This document shows, one piece after another, positions 1 to 7,668 of a DNA stretch of 32,863 nucleotides. The translations under genes and the position numbers were made by a program. The notes under the pieces were generated by a model, which was given only the letters and a program-made list of their open reading frames with translations, was not told the origin of the DNA and made no database searches. Within the stretch, counting starts at the first letter, position 1, and every line of letters begins with the position of its first letter. Origin of the DNA: an uncultured Massilia sp. Lineage in GTDB: Bacteria > Pseudomonadota > Gammaproteobacteria > Burkholderiales > Burkholderiaceae_D. The stretch is from positions 1 through 32,863 of the forward strand of contig CAJYXO010000070.1 in the NCBI GenBank assembly GCA_913778765.1. The letters are read 5' to 3'.

Positions 1-69
1 GACCGTGAAACGACTTTGCGCCGATGATAGTGCTGCAACCAGTGTGAAAGTAGGTTATCGTCAGGCTAA
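1..69 (+). rRNA. rrf: 5S ribosomal RNA, 3' part
   Basis: The first ~67 bases match the 3' half of a betaproteobacterial 5S rRNA. They include a GTGAAACG stretch, GCGCCGATGATAGTG (the loop E / helix IV region), GAAAGTAGG, and the closing strand GTCAGGCT of helix I. The 5' half lies before the window. The 3' end is about base 67-69. It is followed directly by a strong terminator, as expected at the end of an rRNA operon. The identification rests on recognising conserved 5S segments, not on a covariance search. Confidence 0.9.
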
Positions 70-80
70 TTATTCAGCAG

Positions 81-115
81 AGCCCGTCCAGACAAGTCTG
101 GGCGGGCTTTTTGCT
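81..115 (+). terminator. Rho-independent terminator of the rRNA operon
   Basis: A 13-bp stem (AGCCCGTCCAGAC at 81-93 against GTCTGGGCGGGCT at 96-108, one G-U pair) with a very small loop is followed by a T-rich run (TTTTTGCTTTT). It lies about 12 bases after the 5S rRNA end and points in the same direction, so it is the likely end of the rRNA transcript. Confidence 0.9.
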
Positions 116-131
116 TTTCCAGAGCCGGAAA

Positions 132-605
132 CTACTTCTTCTGATAAGTCCCGATCAGCTCGCCCTGCATCAGGACATGCCCCTGCATCGCTTTTTCCAG
201 CTCGGCCTTGGTTGGATGCCCAAGATCCGGCAGCACCACATCGAGCGCATACAGCTTGTGCACATAACGATGGCGTCCCGTCGGCGGGCACGGCCCGCCA
301 TACGCGCTTTTCTTCCAGTCATTGAGGCCGGTGCGCGTGCCCGGCGGCAGGTCGGTCCCACGGATGCTGGAAGACAGGCTGGCTGCCGAGGCAGGGATGT
401 TGTAGAGCACCCAATGTACCCAGGTCATTTGGGGCGCCGCCGGATCCGGCGCATCAGGATCGTCGACGATCAGCACGAAGCTCTTGGTCGCCGGCGGCGC
501 GCCCGACCACGCCAGGGCTGGCGCGGTATCGGTGCCGTCGCAGGTGTGAACTGCAGGGATCGTGCCGCCGGCGTCGAAGGCGGTCGAAGTCAGAGACAAA
601 CTCAT
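132..605 (-). CDS. YbhB/YbcL family (PEBP/Raf kinase inhibitor-like) protein
   Basis: A 157-residue protein of the phosphatidylethanolamine-binding protein fold. It carries the family hallmarks DPDAPDP, HWVLYNIPAS and GPCPPTGRHRYVHKLYALD, which build the anion-binding pocket. The start at 605 is chosen because GGAGGAG sits about 6 bases upstream. An alternative start 20 codons further up has no such site and would add a non-conserved leader. There is no signal peptide, so it is probably cytoplasmic. Bacterial homologues (E. coli YbhB/YbcL) have no settled biochemical role. The gene is the last of a minus-strand series, about 90 bases after the isoamylase gene, and could share its transcript. 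Confidence 0.93.
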   Translation of the reverse strand: MSLSLTSTAFDAGGTIPAVHTCDGTDTAPALAWSGAPPATKSFVLIVDDPDAPDPAAPQMTWVHWVLYNIPASAASLSSSIRGTDLPPGTRTGLNDWKKSAYGGPCPPTGRHRYVHKLYALDVVLPDLGHPTKAELEKAMQGHVLMQGELIGTYQKK

Positions 606-696
606 CGCACTCTCCTCCAGATCCAGGAATGCCGGGGAATACCAGCTCCCCCGGCAATTGGACATCGCCTGCCGGCCCGCGTTGCAGTCAGCCGGG

Positions 697-3006
697 TTAC
701 TTGGCGATCAGCACCAGCGTCCCGCGGCCGCACACGCCATAGTTGGTGTTTTCGCCCCCGATCAGGTCTTCGGATCCAGGCGCCCGCACCTGGCTCGCGC
801 CCTCTGCCCAGGTACAGGTATCGGTGACGCGATACCAGGTCTTGCCGTTGCCCGGCCATGGCAGCACGAAATTGACCTGCGCGCTCCAGGCATTGTGCGC
901 CACATAGATCGCCGATGCCGTATCGCCGAACTCGCTGCCGTCGATACGCCAGGCGATCGCATGGTTATTGGCGTCGTTGAAATAGGTCGTATCGGCGACG
1001 CCGCCATCCGGCTTGAACCAGCGCAGCTGTTCCATCACGTTGCCATTGGTGTCGCTGGACGCATAGAAGTTGGCGGGACGCAGGGCAGGATGGGCCTTGC
1101 GGAAGGCGATCATCCGCTTGGCGAATTCCTGGAAATTGCTCTGGTCCGTCGTCCAGCTCCAGTTCAGCCAGTTCGCGCTGGAATCGAGGTTGTAGGGATT
1201 GTTGTTGCAGTTCAGGCTGCGCAGCGCTTCGTCGCCGCCGACCATCATCGGCGTGCCGGCCGCCACCATCATCAATGCGAAGCCGTTGCGCGCCGCCTTG
1301 CGCTGATCGGCGGCGATGCCGCCCTGATCCCAGCTGTTGTTGTTGTCCTCGCCGCCGTCGCTGACGCCATAGGGCCAGGCCTGGCCGTTGTTCTTGCTGT
1401 TGCAGCTGTACAGGTCCTTCAGCGTAAAGCCGTCGTGGGCCGTCATGAAGTTCACGGAATGCCAGGGCTTGCGGCCATCGTCGCCGTAGAGGTCGCTGGA
1501 GCCGGCGAAGCGCGTCGCCAGTTGGCCGGTCGTCACCGTCACCGAGCCGAGCTTGTTCTGGGCCTGGCGCACGGTGTCGCGGTAGGCGCCGTTCCACTCG
1601 GCCCAGCCGCTCGGGAAGCCGCCGACCTGGTAGGAGTTGCCGCCGATCGCCCACGGCTCGGCGATCAGGTCGGTGCCGGCGCCGCCGGCGGCGGGCCGCG
1701 GCGGCAGTTCGGCGACGATGCGGTTCAGCGCGTTCCCGGAATCCATCTTGTCGAAGTTATAGCAGCCGTGCTGGCAGGTGTTGCCGAGCACCGAGGCCAG
1801 GTCGAAGCGGTAGCCGTCCACGCCCAGCGTGTTGCGCCAGTAAGCCAGCGAATCGACGATCAGGTTCTGGGCCGCCGTATTGCGCGTGTTGTAGTTGCCG
1901 CCGACGCCGGTGTTGTCCCAGGAATTCTGGTAGTCCGCGGTCAGGCTGTAGTAAGTCGGGTTGTCCAGCCCGCGCATGCCCATGATGTTGTAGGTGGTCT
2001 TGTCGGTCGAGGACCAGGCGTAACCCTCGCCCGTGTGGTTGTAGACCACGTCGATGAAGACCTTGATGCCCTGGTCGTGGAAAGCCTTGACCATCTCCTT
2101 GAACTCGCGGGTCGGGCCGCCGGCCGTCTTGTCGTAGGCGTAGCGACGGTCCGGCGCGAAGAAGGCGAGGGTGCTGTAGCCCCAGTAGTTGTCGCCGGAC
2201 GTGCTGTTCGGGACCGCATCGTTGGTGTCGTTCTGGGTTTCCTGTACGGGCAGGAATTCGACCGCCGTCACGCCCAGGCCGGCGAGATAGGCGGCTTTCT
2301 GGCCGGCGCCTTTGTAGGTGCCGCGATAAGCCGCGCTGACGCCGGCGTCGTTCATGGTCAGGCCGCGCACATGGGTCTCGTAGACCACGTCGTCCTTCAG
2401 CGCGCGGGTGGGTTTGGTGCCGGTCGATTGGGTGTCGCCGGCCAGTACGATGCCCTTCGGCGCCAGCGAGCCGCTGTCGATGTTGCGGTAGGTGGCGCCG
2501 CTGGCGTAGATCGTGCCGTTGGTATTGGTCGGCGTGGTCGGGTCGTGGCTCATCTCGAGCGCATAGGGATCGAGCAGCAGCTTGTTCGGATTGAAGCGGT
2601 TGCCGCTGGCGTCGACGTCGGTGACGAAGCCGGTGGCCGAGCCCTTGGTCCAGGCGCTGTTGTAGGGCCAGTTCGGACCCCAGGCGCGATAGCCGTAGTA
2701 GATCGTTCCGCTCAGGCCCTGGCTGCCGAGGGTGGTGGACGGGATGGTGACGCTCCAGACGCCGCCCGTGCCCAGGGTCATGACATAGCGCGCCTTCTCG
2801 GCGGCGCCGGTGGCGGCGCTGTACAGGTAGAGCTCGACGCGTGTGGCGCGGCTCGAGTAGACCTTGAAGGTGAGGTTCGCCTTGGTGCTGTCGTAGCTGG
2901 CGCCGAGCTTGTTGGGATTGATGGCTGCCGAGGCGGTAGGTGCTGTCAAGGCGTCGACGAGGGCGAACGCGAGCATCCCCGCAATGAGGCTTCTCCGAAA
3001 GTGCAT
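697..3006 (-). CDS. Secreted isoamylase (glycogen/amylopectin 6-glucanohydrolase, GH13)
   Basis: A 769-residue glycoside hydrolase expected to cut alpha-1,6 branch points in amylopectin and glycogen. A typical Sec signal peptide (residues 1 to about 27, ending TASA) precedes a mature start AINPNKLGASYD that I recognise as very like Pseudomonas amyloderamosa isoamylase; the similarity continues to the C-terminus. The N-terminal CBM48-like domain covers about residues 33-130, followed by the GH13 barrel. That barrel has DVVYNH (319-324), nucleophile D402 in GYRFDLAS, acid/base E450 in LIAEPWAIGG, and D525 in TAHDG. A GGAGA site precedes the ATG. The signal peptide argues against the cytoplasmic debranching enzyme GlgX, a relative. 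No glycogen genes are adjacent, which fits scavenging of external starch. Confidence 0.95.
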   Translation of the reverse strand: MHFRRSLIAGMLAFALVDALTAPTASAAINPNKLGASYDSTKANLTFKVYSSRATRVELYLYSAATGAAEKARYVMTLGTGGVWSVTIPSTTLGSQGLSGTIYYGYRAWGPNWPYNSAWTKGSATGFVTDVDASGNRFNPNKLLLDPYALEMSHDPTTPTNTNGTIYASGATYRNIDSGSLAPKGIVLAGDTQSTGTKPTRALKDDVVYETHVRGLTMNDAGVSAAYRGTYKGAGQKAAYLAGLGVTAVEFLPVQETQNDTNDAVPNSTSGDNYWGYSTLAFFAPDRRYAYDKTAGGPTREFKEMVKAFHDQGIKVFIDVVYNHTGEGYAWSSTDKTTYNIMGMRGLDNPTYYSLTADYQNSWDNTGVGGNYNTRNTAAQNLIVDSLAYWRNTLGVDGYRFDLASVLGNTCQHGCYNFDKMDSGNALNRIVAELPPRPAAGGAGTDLIAEPWAIGGNSYQVGGFPSGWAEWNGAYRDTVRQAQNKLGSVTVTTGQLATRFAGSSDLYGDDGRKPWHSVNFMTAHDGFTLKDLYSCNSKNNGQAWPYGVSDGGEDNNNSWDQGGIAADQRKAARNGFALMMVAAGTPMMVGGDEALRSLNCNNNPYNLDSSANWLNWSWTTDQSNFQEFAKRMIAFRKAHPALRPANFYASSDTNGNVMEQLRWFKPDGGVADTTYFNDANNHAIAWRIDGSEFGDTASAIYVAHNAWSAQVNFVLPWPGNGKTWYRVTDTCTWAEGASQVRAPGSEDLIGGENTNYGVCGRGTLVLIAK

Positions 3007-3072
3007 AAATTTGTCTCCGATTTCGTTATCGATTTTGTATCCCGACTACATGCATTGCCGGGCTTGCTAAAG

Positions 3073-3101
3073 AATCTACGCTCAGCAATACATACAGTCA
3101 A
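3073..3101 (-). promoter_or_regulatory. Putative sigma-70 promoter of the isoamylase gene
   Basis: On the minus strand, TTGACT (3096-3101) and TAGATT (3073-3078) are separated by exactly 17 bases. That would place transcription start near 3066, about 60 bases before the isoamylase ATG. The hexamers match consensus at 5/6 and 4/6 positions. Inferred from spacing and position only. Confidence 0.5.
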
Positions 3102-3111
3102 TCGCGCACGA

Positions 3112-3124
3112 GTAGTTTTACTAC
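3112..3124. promoter_or_regulatory. Short palindrome upstream of the isoamylase promoter
   Basis: GTAGT-TTT-ACTAC is a perfect 13-bp palindrome lying about ten bases upstream of the proposed -35 box of the isoamylase gene, beyond the MFS stop codon. The placement suits an activator or repressor operator. No regulator gene is nearby to pair it with. Confidence 0.35.
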
Positions 3125-3141
3125 CGGAGACGACAAGCAGA

Positions 3142-4596
3142 TCAAGCTTGCGACAGCGGCGCCGAATCCTGCGCCGCGGCTTCTTCCTGCACCTGCGGCT
3201 TGCCGCGGCTGATGCTTTCGCCATCGCCGGGGCGCAGGCGCCAGAACACCAGCGAGGACACCATGGTCGTCACCGCCAGGGTCAGGAAGGCGTGGTGCAG
3301 GGCCGAGGTGACCATCACCTGGTCGGTCTGCGGCACGCGGCCGAGGAACCAGCCCGTCACCAGCGAGCCGCTGGCCAGGCCGAAGCTCATCGACAACTGC
3401 TGGAAGGAGCTGGCGATGGTGCTGGCCATGCTGGAATCCTTTTGCGCGACGTCGGCATAGGCCAGGGTGTTCATGCTGGAGAACTGCAGCGAATTGAAGA
3501 AGCCCTGCAGCAGGCCGATGCCGGCGATCGCATACCAGGGCGTGCCCGGCCCGACCAGCGCGAACAGGGCGATGGTGAGGCCGATGCAGATCGTGTTCAC
3601 CACCAGCACCTGGCGGTAGCCGAAGCGCGCCAGCACCCTGGGCGCGATCAGCTTCATGCCCATCGCCGCGGCCGCGGTCGGCATCATCAGCAGGCCCGAC
3701 TGCCAGGCCGGCAATTTGAGGCCGAGCTGGTACAGCAACGGCAGCAGGAAGGGCAGGCCGCCGATGCCGAGGCGGGTGATGAAGCCGCCCAGCACCGAGA
3801 TGCGGAAGGTGCGGACTTTCAGCAGCGCCAGCCGCAGCAGCGGATACGGCCGTTCGTTCGCATGCCAGGCATAGGCCGCCAGCAGCGCCACCGACAGGCC
3901 CAGCATCAGCATCATGGTGACCATGTCCAGCGTGTGCTCGCCGAAGATTTCCAGCAGCCAGGACAGCAGCGCCGTCCCCGAGCCGAACAGGATCAGACCG
4001 ATGACGTCGAGCGGGCGCGGTTCGGCGCCCTTGTAGTCCGGCATGTAGCGGTGCACGAGGAACAGCGCCAGCAGGCCGACCGGCACGTTGACGAAGAAGA
4101 TCGCGCGCCACGAGGTCCAGTGCACGATCAAGCCGCCGACGGTGGGGCCGAGCAAAGGCCCGATCAGGGCCGGCAGGATCACGAAGTTCATCGCGCCCAG
4201 CAGCTCGCTCTTGGGGAAGGTGCGGATGATGGCCAGGCGCCCGACCGGCATCATCATCGCGCCGCCGAGTCCCTGCAGCAGGCGCGCCACCACCATCATC
4301 TGGAGATTCACCGACAGGCCGCACAGCACCGATGCGATCGTGAAGATACTGATTGCCGTGAAAAACACGCGCCGGGTGCCGAAACGGTCGGCCATCCAGC
4401 CGCTCACCGGGATGCCGACGGCCAGGCTCAGGATGTAACAGGTGACGACGGATTTCAGGCTCAGCGGCGTGACCTGCAGGCTGGCCGCGATGCTGGGGAC
4501 GGCGGTGTTGACGATGGTGGCGTCGAGCTGCTCCATGAACAGGGCAGTCGCCACCAGCCAGGGGAGATAGCTCTTGACGGTGCTGGTATCGGTCAT
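3142..4596 (-). CDS. MFS drug/solute exporter, DHA2 (EmrB/QacA) family
   Basis: A 484-residue inner-membrane protein with roughly 14 hydrophobic segments, the size and pattern of proton-driven DHA2 exporters. Family marks include LDATIVNTAVPSIAASL in TM1 (motif D1-like), GWMADRFGTRRVF after TM2 (motif A), ARLLQGLGGAMMMP in TM4 (motif B-like) and a GPTVGG segment in TM5 (motif C, typical of exporters). No membrane-fusion (EmrA) partner lies beside it, so it may act alone at the inner membrane. The substrate cannot be predicted. Start: ATG 4596 fits the family, but no Shine-Dalgarno site lies at normal distance; a TTG at 4614 is in frame. A hairpin ends two bases before the ATG (separate entry). 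Confidence 0.9.
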   Translation of the reverse strand: MTDTSTVKSYLPWLVATALFMEQLDATIVNTAVPSIAASLQVTPLSLKSVVTCYILSLAVGIPVSGWMADRFGTRRVFFTAISIFTIASVLCGLSVNLQMMVVARLLQGLGGAMMMPVGRLAIIRTFPKSELLGAMNFVILPALIGPLLGPTVGGLIVHWTSWRAIFFVNVPVGLLALFLVHRYMPDYKGAEPRPLDVIGLILFGSGTALLSWLLEIFGEHTLDMVTMMLMLGLSVALLAAYAWHANERPYPLLRLALLKVRTFRISVLGGFITRLGIGGLPFLLPLLYQLGLKLPAWQSGLLMMPTAAAAMGMKLIAPRVLARFGYRQVLVVNTICIGLTIALFALVGPGTPWYAIAGIGLLQGFFNSLQFSSMNTLAYADVAQKDSSMASTIASSFQQLSMSFGLASGSLVTGWFLGRVPQTDQVMVTSALHHAFLTLAVTTMVSSLVFWRLRPGDGESISRGKPQVQEEAAAQDSAPLSQA

Positions 4597-4598
4597 GG

Positions 4599-4620
4599 GG
4601 GGATTTTTGCACAAATCCCC
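4599..4620 (-). promoter_or_regulatory. Hairpin abutting the MFS exporter start codon
   Basis: In the minus-strand transcript, GGGGATTT and AAATCCCC form a perfect 8-bp stem with a 6-base loop, ending two bases before the ATG at 4596. The only purine-rich, SD-like sequence (GGGGA) is the 5' arm. It may control ribosome access. Confidence 0.45.
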
Positions 4621-4652
4621 GCAGCATGATGTTTTCTAACTTTGCGGTGCTG

Positions 4653-4717
4653 AACCGGGGTCAGAGCCCACCCGCGTGAACCGGGCTCTGACCCCTAGGT
4701 GGGCTCTGACCCCGGTT
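4653..4717. repeat. Three-copy GGGGTCAGAGCCC palindromic element
   Basis: A perfect 19-bp inverted repeat (4653-4671 against 4699-4717; core GGGGTCAGAGCCC) encloses 27 bases that hold a third copy of the 13-base core (4683-4695). The third copy has the same orientation as the right arm, so two alternative hairpins are possible. It sits between the 3' end of pagL and the start region of the MFS exporter gene, both minus strand. No T-run follows on the minus strand, so it is not a classical terminator. It resembles intergenic palindromes associated with REP-type transposases in other proteobacteria. Confidence 0.8.
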
Positions 4718-4728
4718 TTCAGCCACCA

Positions 4729-5286
4729 TCAGTAATGGTAACTCGCCTTCACCATCAACAGATTCACGCCCCCATTCGGATGCTTGATGCCACCGTTCGA
4801 GTAATGCTGCAGGCGCGCTCCCAGCTCCCACTTGTTCGGGAACACGTAACCGACGCCGATATGGTCCGCGAACTCGAAGGCGGTGGACAGCTGGCGGTGG
4901 GTGTTGCGGTAGACGTTCGAGAACACGGCCGCGCCGATGCCGGCGTCGGCATAGAAGCCCAGCTTGTTGTCGGCTTCCCAGCGGAATACCGGGGTCAGGC
5001 CGATCACGGCCAGGTTGTGGCTGTTGTCCGGCTGGTCGAGCCAGCGGTTGGCGCGCCAGAAGGCGATGTTGGCGTCCCAGTAGCCCGACAGGTGATAGCC
5101 GCTGGTGGGGAACCAGTTCTTGTTCCAGTCCTTCTGGGCCGCCAGGCGCAGCACCTGCACGTGCTCGCCGCCGCCGGCTTCCACGGAGTAGCCGTCGACC
5201 AGGCCGTTCTGGGCATGGGCCGCCTGCGCGGCGAACAGGGCGATCGCTGCAGCCAGCGGGGCCGCAATTTTCATGATGAACAACAT
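4729..5286 (-). CDS. pagL: Lipid A 3-O-deacylase (PagL family)
   Basis: A 185-residue outer-membrane beta-barrel enzyme expected to remove the 3-O-linked acyl chain of lipid A. A signal peptide (about residues 1-25, ending AHA) is followed by alternating strands. The PagL signature RLQHYSNGGIKHPNGG lies near the C-terminus, with catalytic H161 and S163. The protein ends in an aromatic residue (YHY), as barrels inserted by Bam do. The AAAGGAA site 6 bases upstream supports the ATG at 5286. The acidic third member of the Pseudomonas aeruginosa His-Ser-Glu triad is not obvious: positions 13 and 14 after the His are V174 and N175. It is either a variant triad or a different residue serves. It stands first in the minus-strand series and diverges from the dehydrogenase gene at 5392. 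Confidence 0.88.
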   Translation of the reverse strand: MLFIMKIAAPLAAAIALFAAQAAHAQNGLVDGYSVEAGGGEHVQVLRLAAQKDWNKNWFPTSGYHLSGYWDANIAFWRANRWLDQPDNSHNLAVIGLTPVFRWEADNKLGFYADAGIGAAVFSNVYRNTHRQLSTAFEFADHIGVGYVFPNKWELGARLQHYSNGGIKHPNGGVNLLMVKASYHY

Positions 5287-5391
5287 CGCTTTCCTTTCGA
5301 TTGAAGAATCCCGGTATTTTAACGAGGTCCGCGTTTTGGCGTGGCCGGTCGGTCAATTGCTAGAATCGTAGGCTCCTAAAACGAGGCAACA

Positions 5392-6297
5392 ATGACACTT
5401 CCCACCCTGGCATTCCTCGGCATCGGCCTGATGGGCAAGCCGATGGCGACCCGGCTTGCCAAAGCCGGCTATCCGATCCGCGTCTGGAACCGCTCGCCGG
5501 ACAAGGCCGAAGCCCTGCGCGCGGTCGGCGCCGTGCCGCATGCGGACCTGCAGGACGCCGTACGCGACGCCGACATCGTGATCTCGATCCTGGCCGCGGG
5601 GCCGGCGGTCGGCGAGGTGCTCGATGCGGCCCTGCCGGCGCTGAGGAAGGACGCGCTGTGGATCGACATGAGTTCGACCCGCCAGGACGAAGCCCTGGCC
5701 TTGCACGCGCGCCTGGTCGATGCCGGCTGCCGCTTCGTCGACGCGCCGGTCTCGGGCGGCGTGGCCGGCGCGGAAGCGGGCAGCCTGGCGATCATGGCCG
5801 GCGGCGCGACGGCCGATTTCGACGATGCCAGGCCCGTGCTGGAAACGATGGGATCGCCGACGCTGGTCGGCCCGGCCGGCAGCGGCCAGGTGGCCAAGCT
5901 GTGCAATCAATTGATCGTCGGCGCGACCATCAACGTGGTCGCCGAAGCCCTGTTGCTGGCGCAAGCTGCCGGCGCCGATCCGGCGGCCGTCCGCGCAGCG
6001 ATCCGCGGCGGTTTTGCCGGCAGCCGTGTACTGGAAGTGCATGGGCAGCGCATGCTGGCGCGGAACTTCGTGCCGGGCGGTCAGGTGAAGACGCAGTTGA
6101 AGGATCAACGCAATATCCTGGCCGCAGCGAGAGAGGCGGGGGTAAGGCTGCCGGTCACGGAACTGGTGACGCGGCAGTTCGAGACGATCGCGCTTGCGCT
6201 GCCGTCGGCCGATCATTCGGCGGCCTTGATTGCACTGGAACGGATGAATCCGGGGAAGCGGGTTGGCGTTAAGGCTGACACGCTCCCGGATCACTAA
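5392..6297 (+). CDS. NAD(P)-dependent beta-hydroxyacid dehydrogenase (3-hydroxyisobutyrate dehydrogenase family)
   Basis: A 301-residue cytoplasmic oxidoreductase of the family that holds 3-hydroxyisobutyrate dehydrogenase, tartronate semialdehyde reductase and related beta-hydroxyacid dehydrogenases. Seen: the N-terminal Rossmann motif FLGIGLMGKPMA, the substrate-binding segment DAPVSGGVAGAEAG (118-130), and the catalytic lysine K169 in GQVAKLCNQ. VWNRSP at the end of the second strand (basic residue) hints at NADP(H) preference. GAGG lies upstream of the ATG. A possible -10 box, TAGAAT, is at 5361-5366. It stands alone between a divergent and a convergent gene, so context does not narrow the substrate. 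Confidence 0.92.
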   Translation: MTLPTLAFLGIGLMGKPMATRLAKAGYPIRVWNRSPDKAEALRAVGAVPHADLQDAVRDADIVISILAAGPAVGEVLDAALPALRKDALWIDMSSTRQDEALALHARLVDAGCRFVDAPVSGGVAGAEAGSLAIMAGGATADFDDARPVLETMGSPTLVGPAGSGQVAKLCNQLIVGATINVVAEALLLAQAAGADPAAVRAAIRGGFAGSRVLEVHGQRMLARNFVPGGQVKTQLKDQRNILAAAREAGVRLPVTELVTRQFETIALALPSADHSAALIALERMNPGKRVGVKADTLPDH

Positions 6298-6300
6298 GTC

Positions 6301-6332
6301 AACTTGGGTTCCCGCCTTCGCGGGAACGACGT
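6301..6332. repeat. Single half-copy of the GTCCCCGCC palindromic repeat
   Basis: AACTTGGGTTCCCGCC-TTCG-CGGGAACGAC is a diverged half-unit of the composite repeats at 12853-12940 and 26428-26516. It fills the gap between two convergent genes and ends just before the stop codon of the M20 amidohydrolase. The GTTCCCGC/GCGGGAAC arms can form a hairpin that might help end transcription in both directions. Confidence 0.75.
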
Positions 6333-6334
6333 GC

Positions 6335-7540
6335 TTATGGCTGTGGCCGGTTCGATGTCAAACTCATCTCCACCAGCCGCACCCAATAACTGGCCCCGAT
6401 CGGCAGCAACTGGTCGTTGAAGTCATAACTGCCGTTATGCAGCTGGCAAGGTCCCAGGCCATGGCCGCCCAGGCGGTGCTCGCCGTCGCCGTTGCCGAGG
6501 AAGACGTAGCAGCCCGGCTTGGCCTGTAGCATGAAGGCGAAATCCTCGGCGCCCATGGTCGGTTCGACATCGGCGTCGACCTTGTCCGCGCCGACCACCG
6601 CCTTCATCGCCTCGATCGCGAAGGCCGTCTGTTCCGGGTGGTTCACCAGCGGCGGGTAATTGCGCTTGAACGAGAAATCGACGCCCGCATTGAAGGCCGA
6701 CGCCACGCCCTGCGCCATTTCTCCCATGCGGCGCTCGACCAGGTCCAGCACCTCGGTGGTGAAGGTGCGCACGGTGCCGATCAGGACGGCCTCGTCCGGG
6801 ATGACGTTGGTGGCGCTGCCGGCGTGGATCTGGGTGATCGACAGCACCGCGGTTTCCAGCGGGTTCTTTTCGCGAGAGATGATGGTTTGCCAGGCTTGTG
6901 CGATCTGCACCGCGATCATGACCGGGTCGATGCCCCGGTGCGGCTGCGCGGCGTGGGCGCCCTTGCCCTTCACGACGACGCGGAACTCGTTACTGGATGC
7001 CATCATCGGTCCGGCGACCACGCCGAATTTACCGGCCGCCATGCCCGGCCAGTTATGCAGGCCGTAGACGGCGTCCATCGGGAAGCGCTCGAACAGGCCG
7101 TCGGCGATCATGCGGCGGGCGCCGGCGCCGCCTTCTTCGGCTGGTTGAAAGATCAGGTACACGGTGCCGTCGAAGTTGCGGTTCTGCGACAGATAGTGGG
7201 CTGCGCCCAACAGCATCGTTGTATGCCCATCATGGCCGCAAGCATGCATCTTGCCGGCGTGGCGCGACGCGTGCTCAAATGTGTTCAGCTCCTGCATCGG
7301 CAGCGCATCCATGTCGGCGCGCAGGCCGATCGCGCGTTCCGATGCGCCGTTCTTGATGATGCCGACCACGCCGGTCACGCCCAGGCCGCGCACGACGGCG
7401 ATGCCCCATTCGGTCAGGCGGCTGGCGACGACATCGGCGGTGCGCTGTTCTTCGTAGCACAGTTCGGGGTGGGCGTGGATGTCGCGGCGGATCGTTTCGA
7501 GTTCGAATTGCTGCGCGAGGATAGGTTCCACAAGTCGCAT
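6335..7540 (-). CDS. M20-family amidohydrolase (hippurate hydrolase / N-acyl-amino-acid deacylase type)
   Basis: A 401-residue metallopeptidase-fold hydrolase of the M20D group, which splits N-acyl or N-aroyl amino acids. Metal-binding features are HACGHDGHT (C101, H103) and FQPAEEGGAGA (E135/E136). Others are the HNWP histidine motif, the lid-domain sequence AHAAQPHRGIDP, and a C-terminal LHNGSYDFND segment. It has no signal peptide and is probably cytoplasmic. The start at 7540 is chosen for GGGAGA five bases upstream; a longer in-frame reading to 7669 would run into the divergent gene. A -10-like TACAAT at 7569-7574 (minus strand) would give a leader of about 20 bases. The acyl group and amino acid cannot be read from sequence. 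Confidence 0.9.
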   Translation of the reverse strand: MRLVEPILAQQFELETIRRDIHAHPELCYEEQRTADVVASRLTEWGIAVVRGLGVTGVVGIIKNGASERAIGLRADMDALPMQELNTFEHASRHAGKMHACGHDGHTTMLLGAAHYLSQNRNFDGTVYLIFQPAEEGGAGARRMIADGLFERFPMDAVYGLHNWPGMAAGKFGVVAGPMMASSNEFRVVVKGKGAHAAQPHRGIDPVMIAVQIAQAWQTIISREKNPLETAVLSITQIHAGSATNVIPDEAVLIGTVRTFTTEVLDLVERRMGEMAQGVASAFNAGVDFSFKRNYPPLVNHPEQTAFAIEAMKAVVGADKVDADVEPTMGAEDFAFMLQAKPGCYVFLGNGDGEHRLGGHGLGPCQLHNGSYDFNDQLLPIGASYWVRLVEMSLTSNRPQP

Positions 7541-7668
7541 TCTGGTCTCCCTGGACATGTTTTCAACTATTGTAGCCCCATCGCAGCAGGCATTGCCAGC
7601 ATCGGCACAAGGGCCGCAGGAATCGTCTAAACTATTGGTTTCTCGACGTTTTTCCCGGATCTGATTCA

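Noticed and set aside
562..4629. A 1355-codon open frame on the plus strand
   Set aside because: It lies antisense to isoamylase and the MFS exporter, both of which have clear family motifs. Its product is low-complexity (Arg, His, Ala, Gly, Val rich), as expected for an antisense frame in high-GC DNA.
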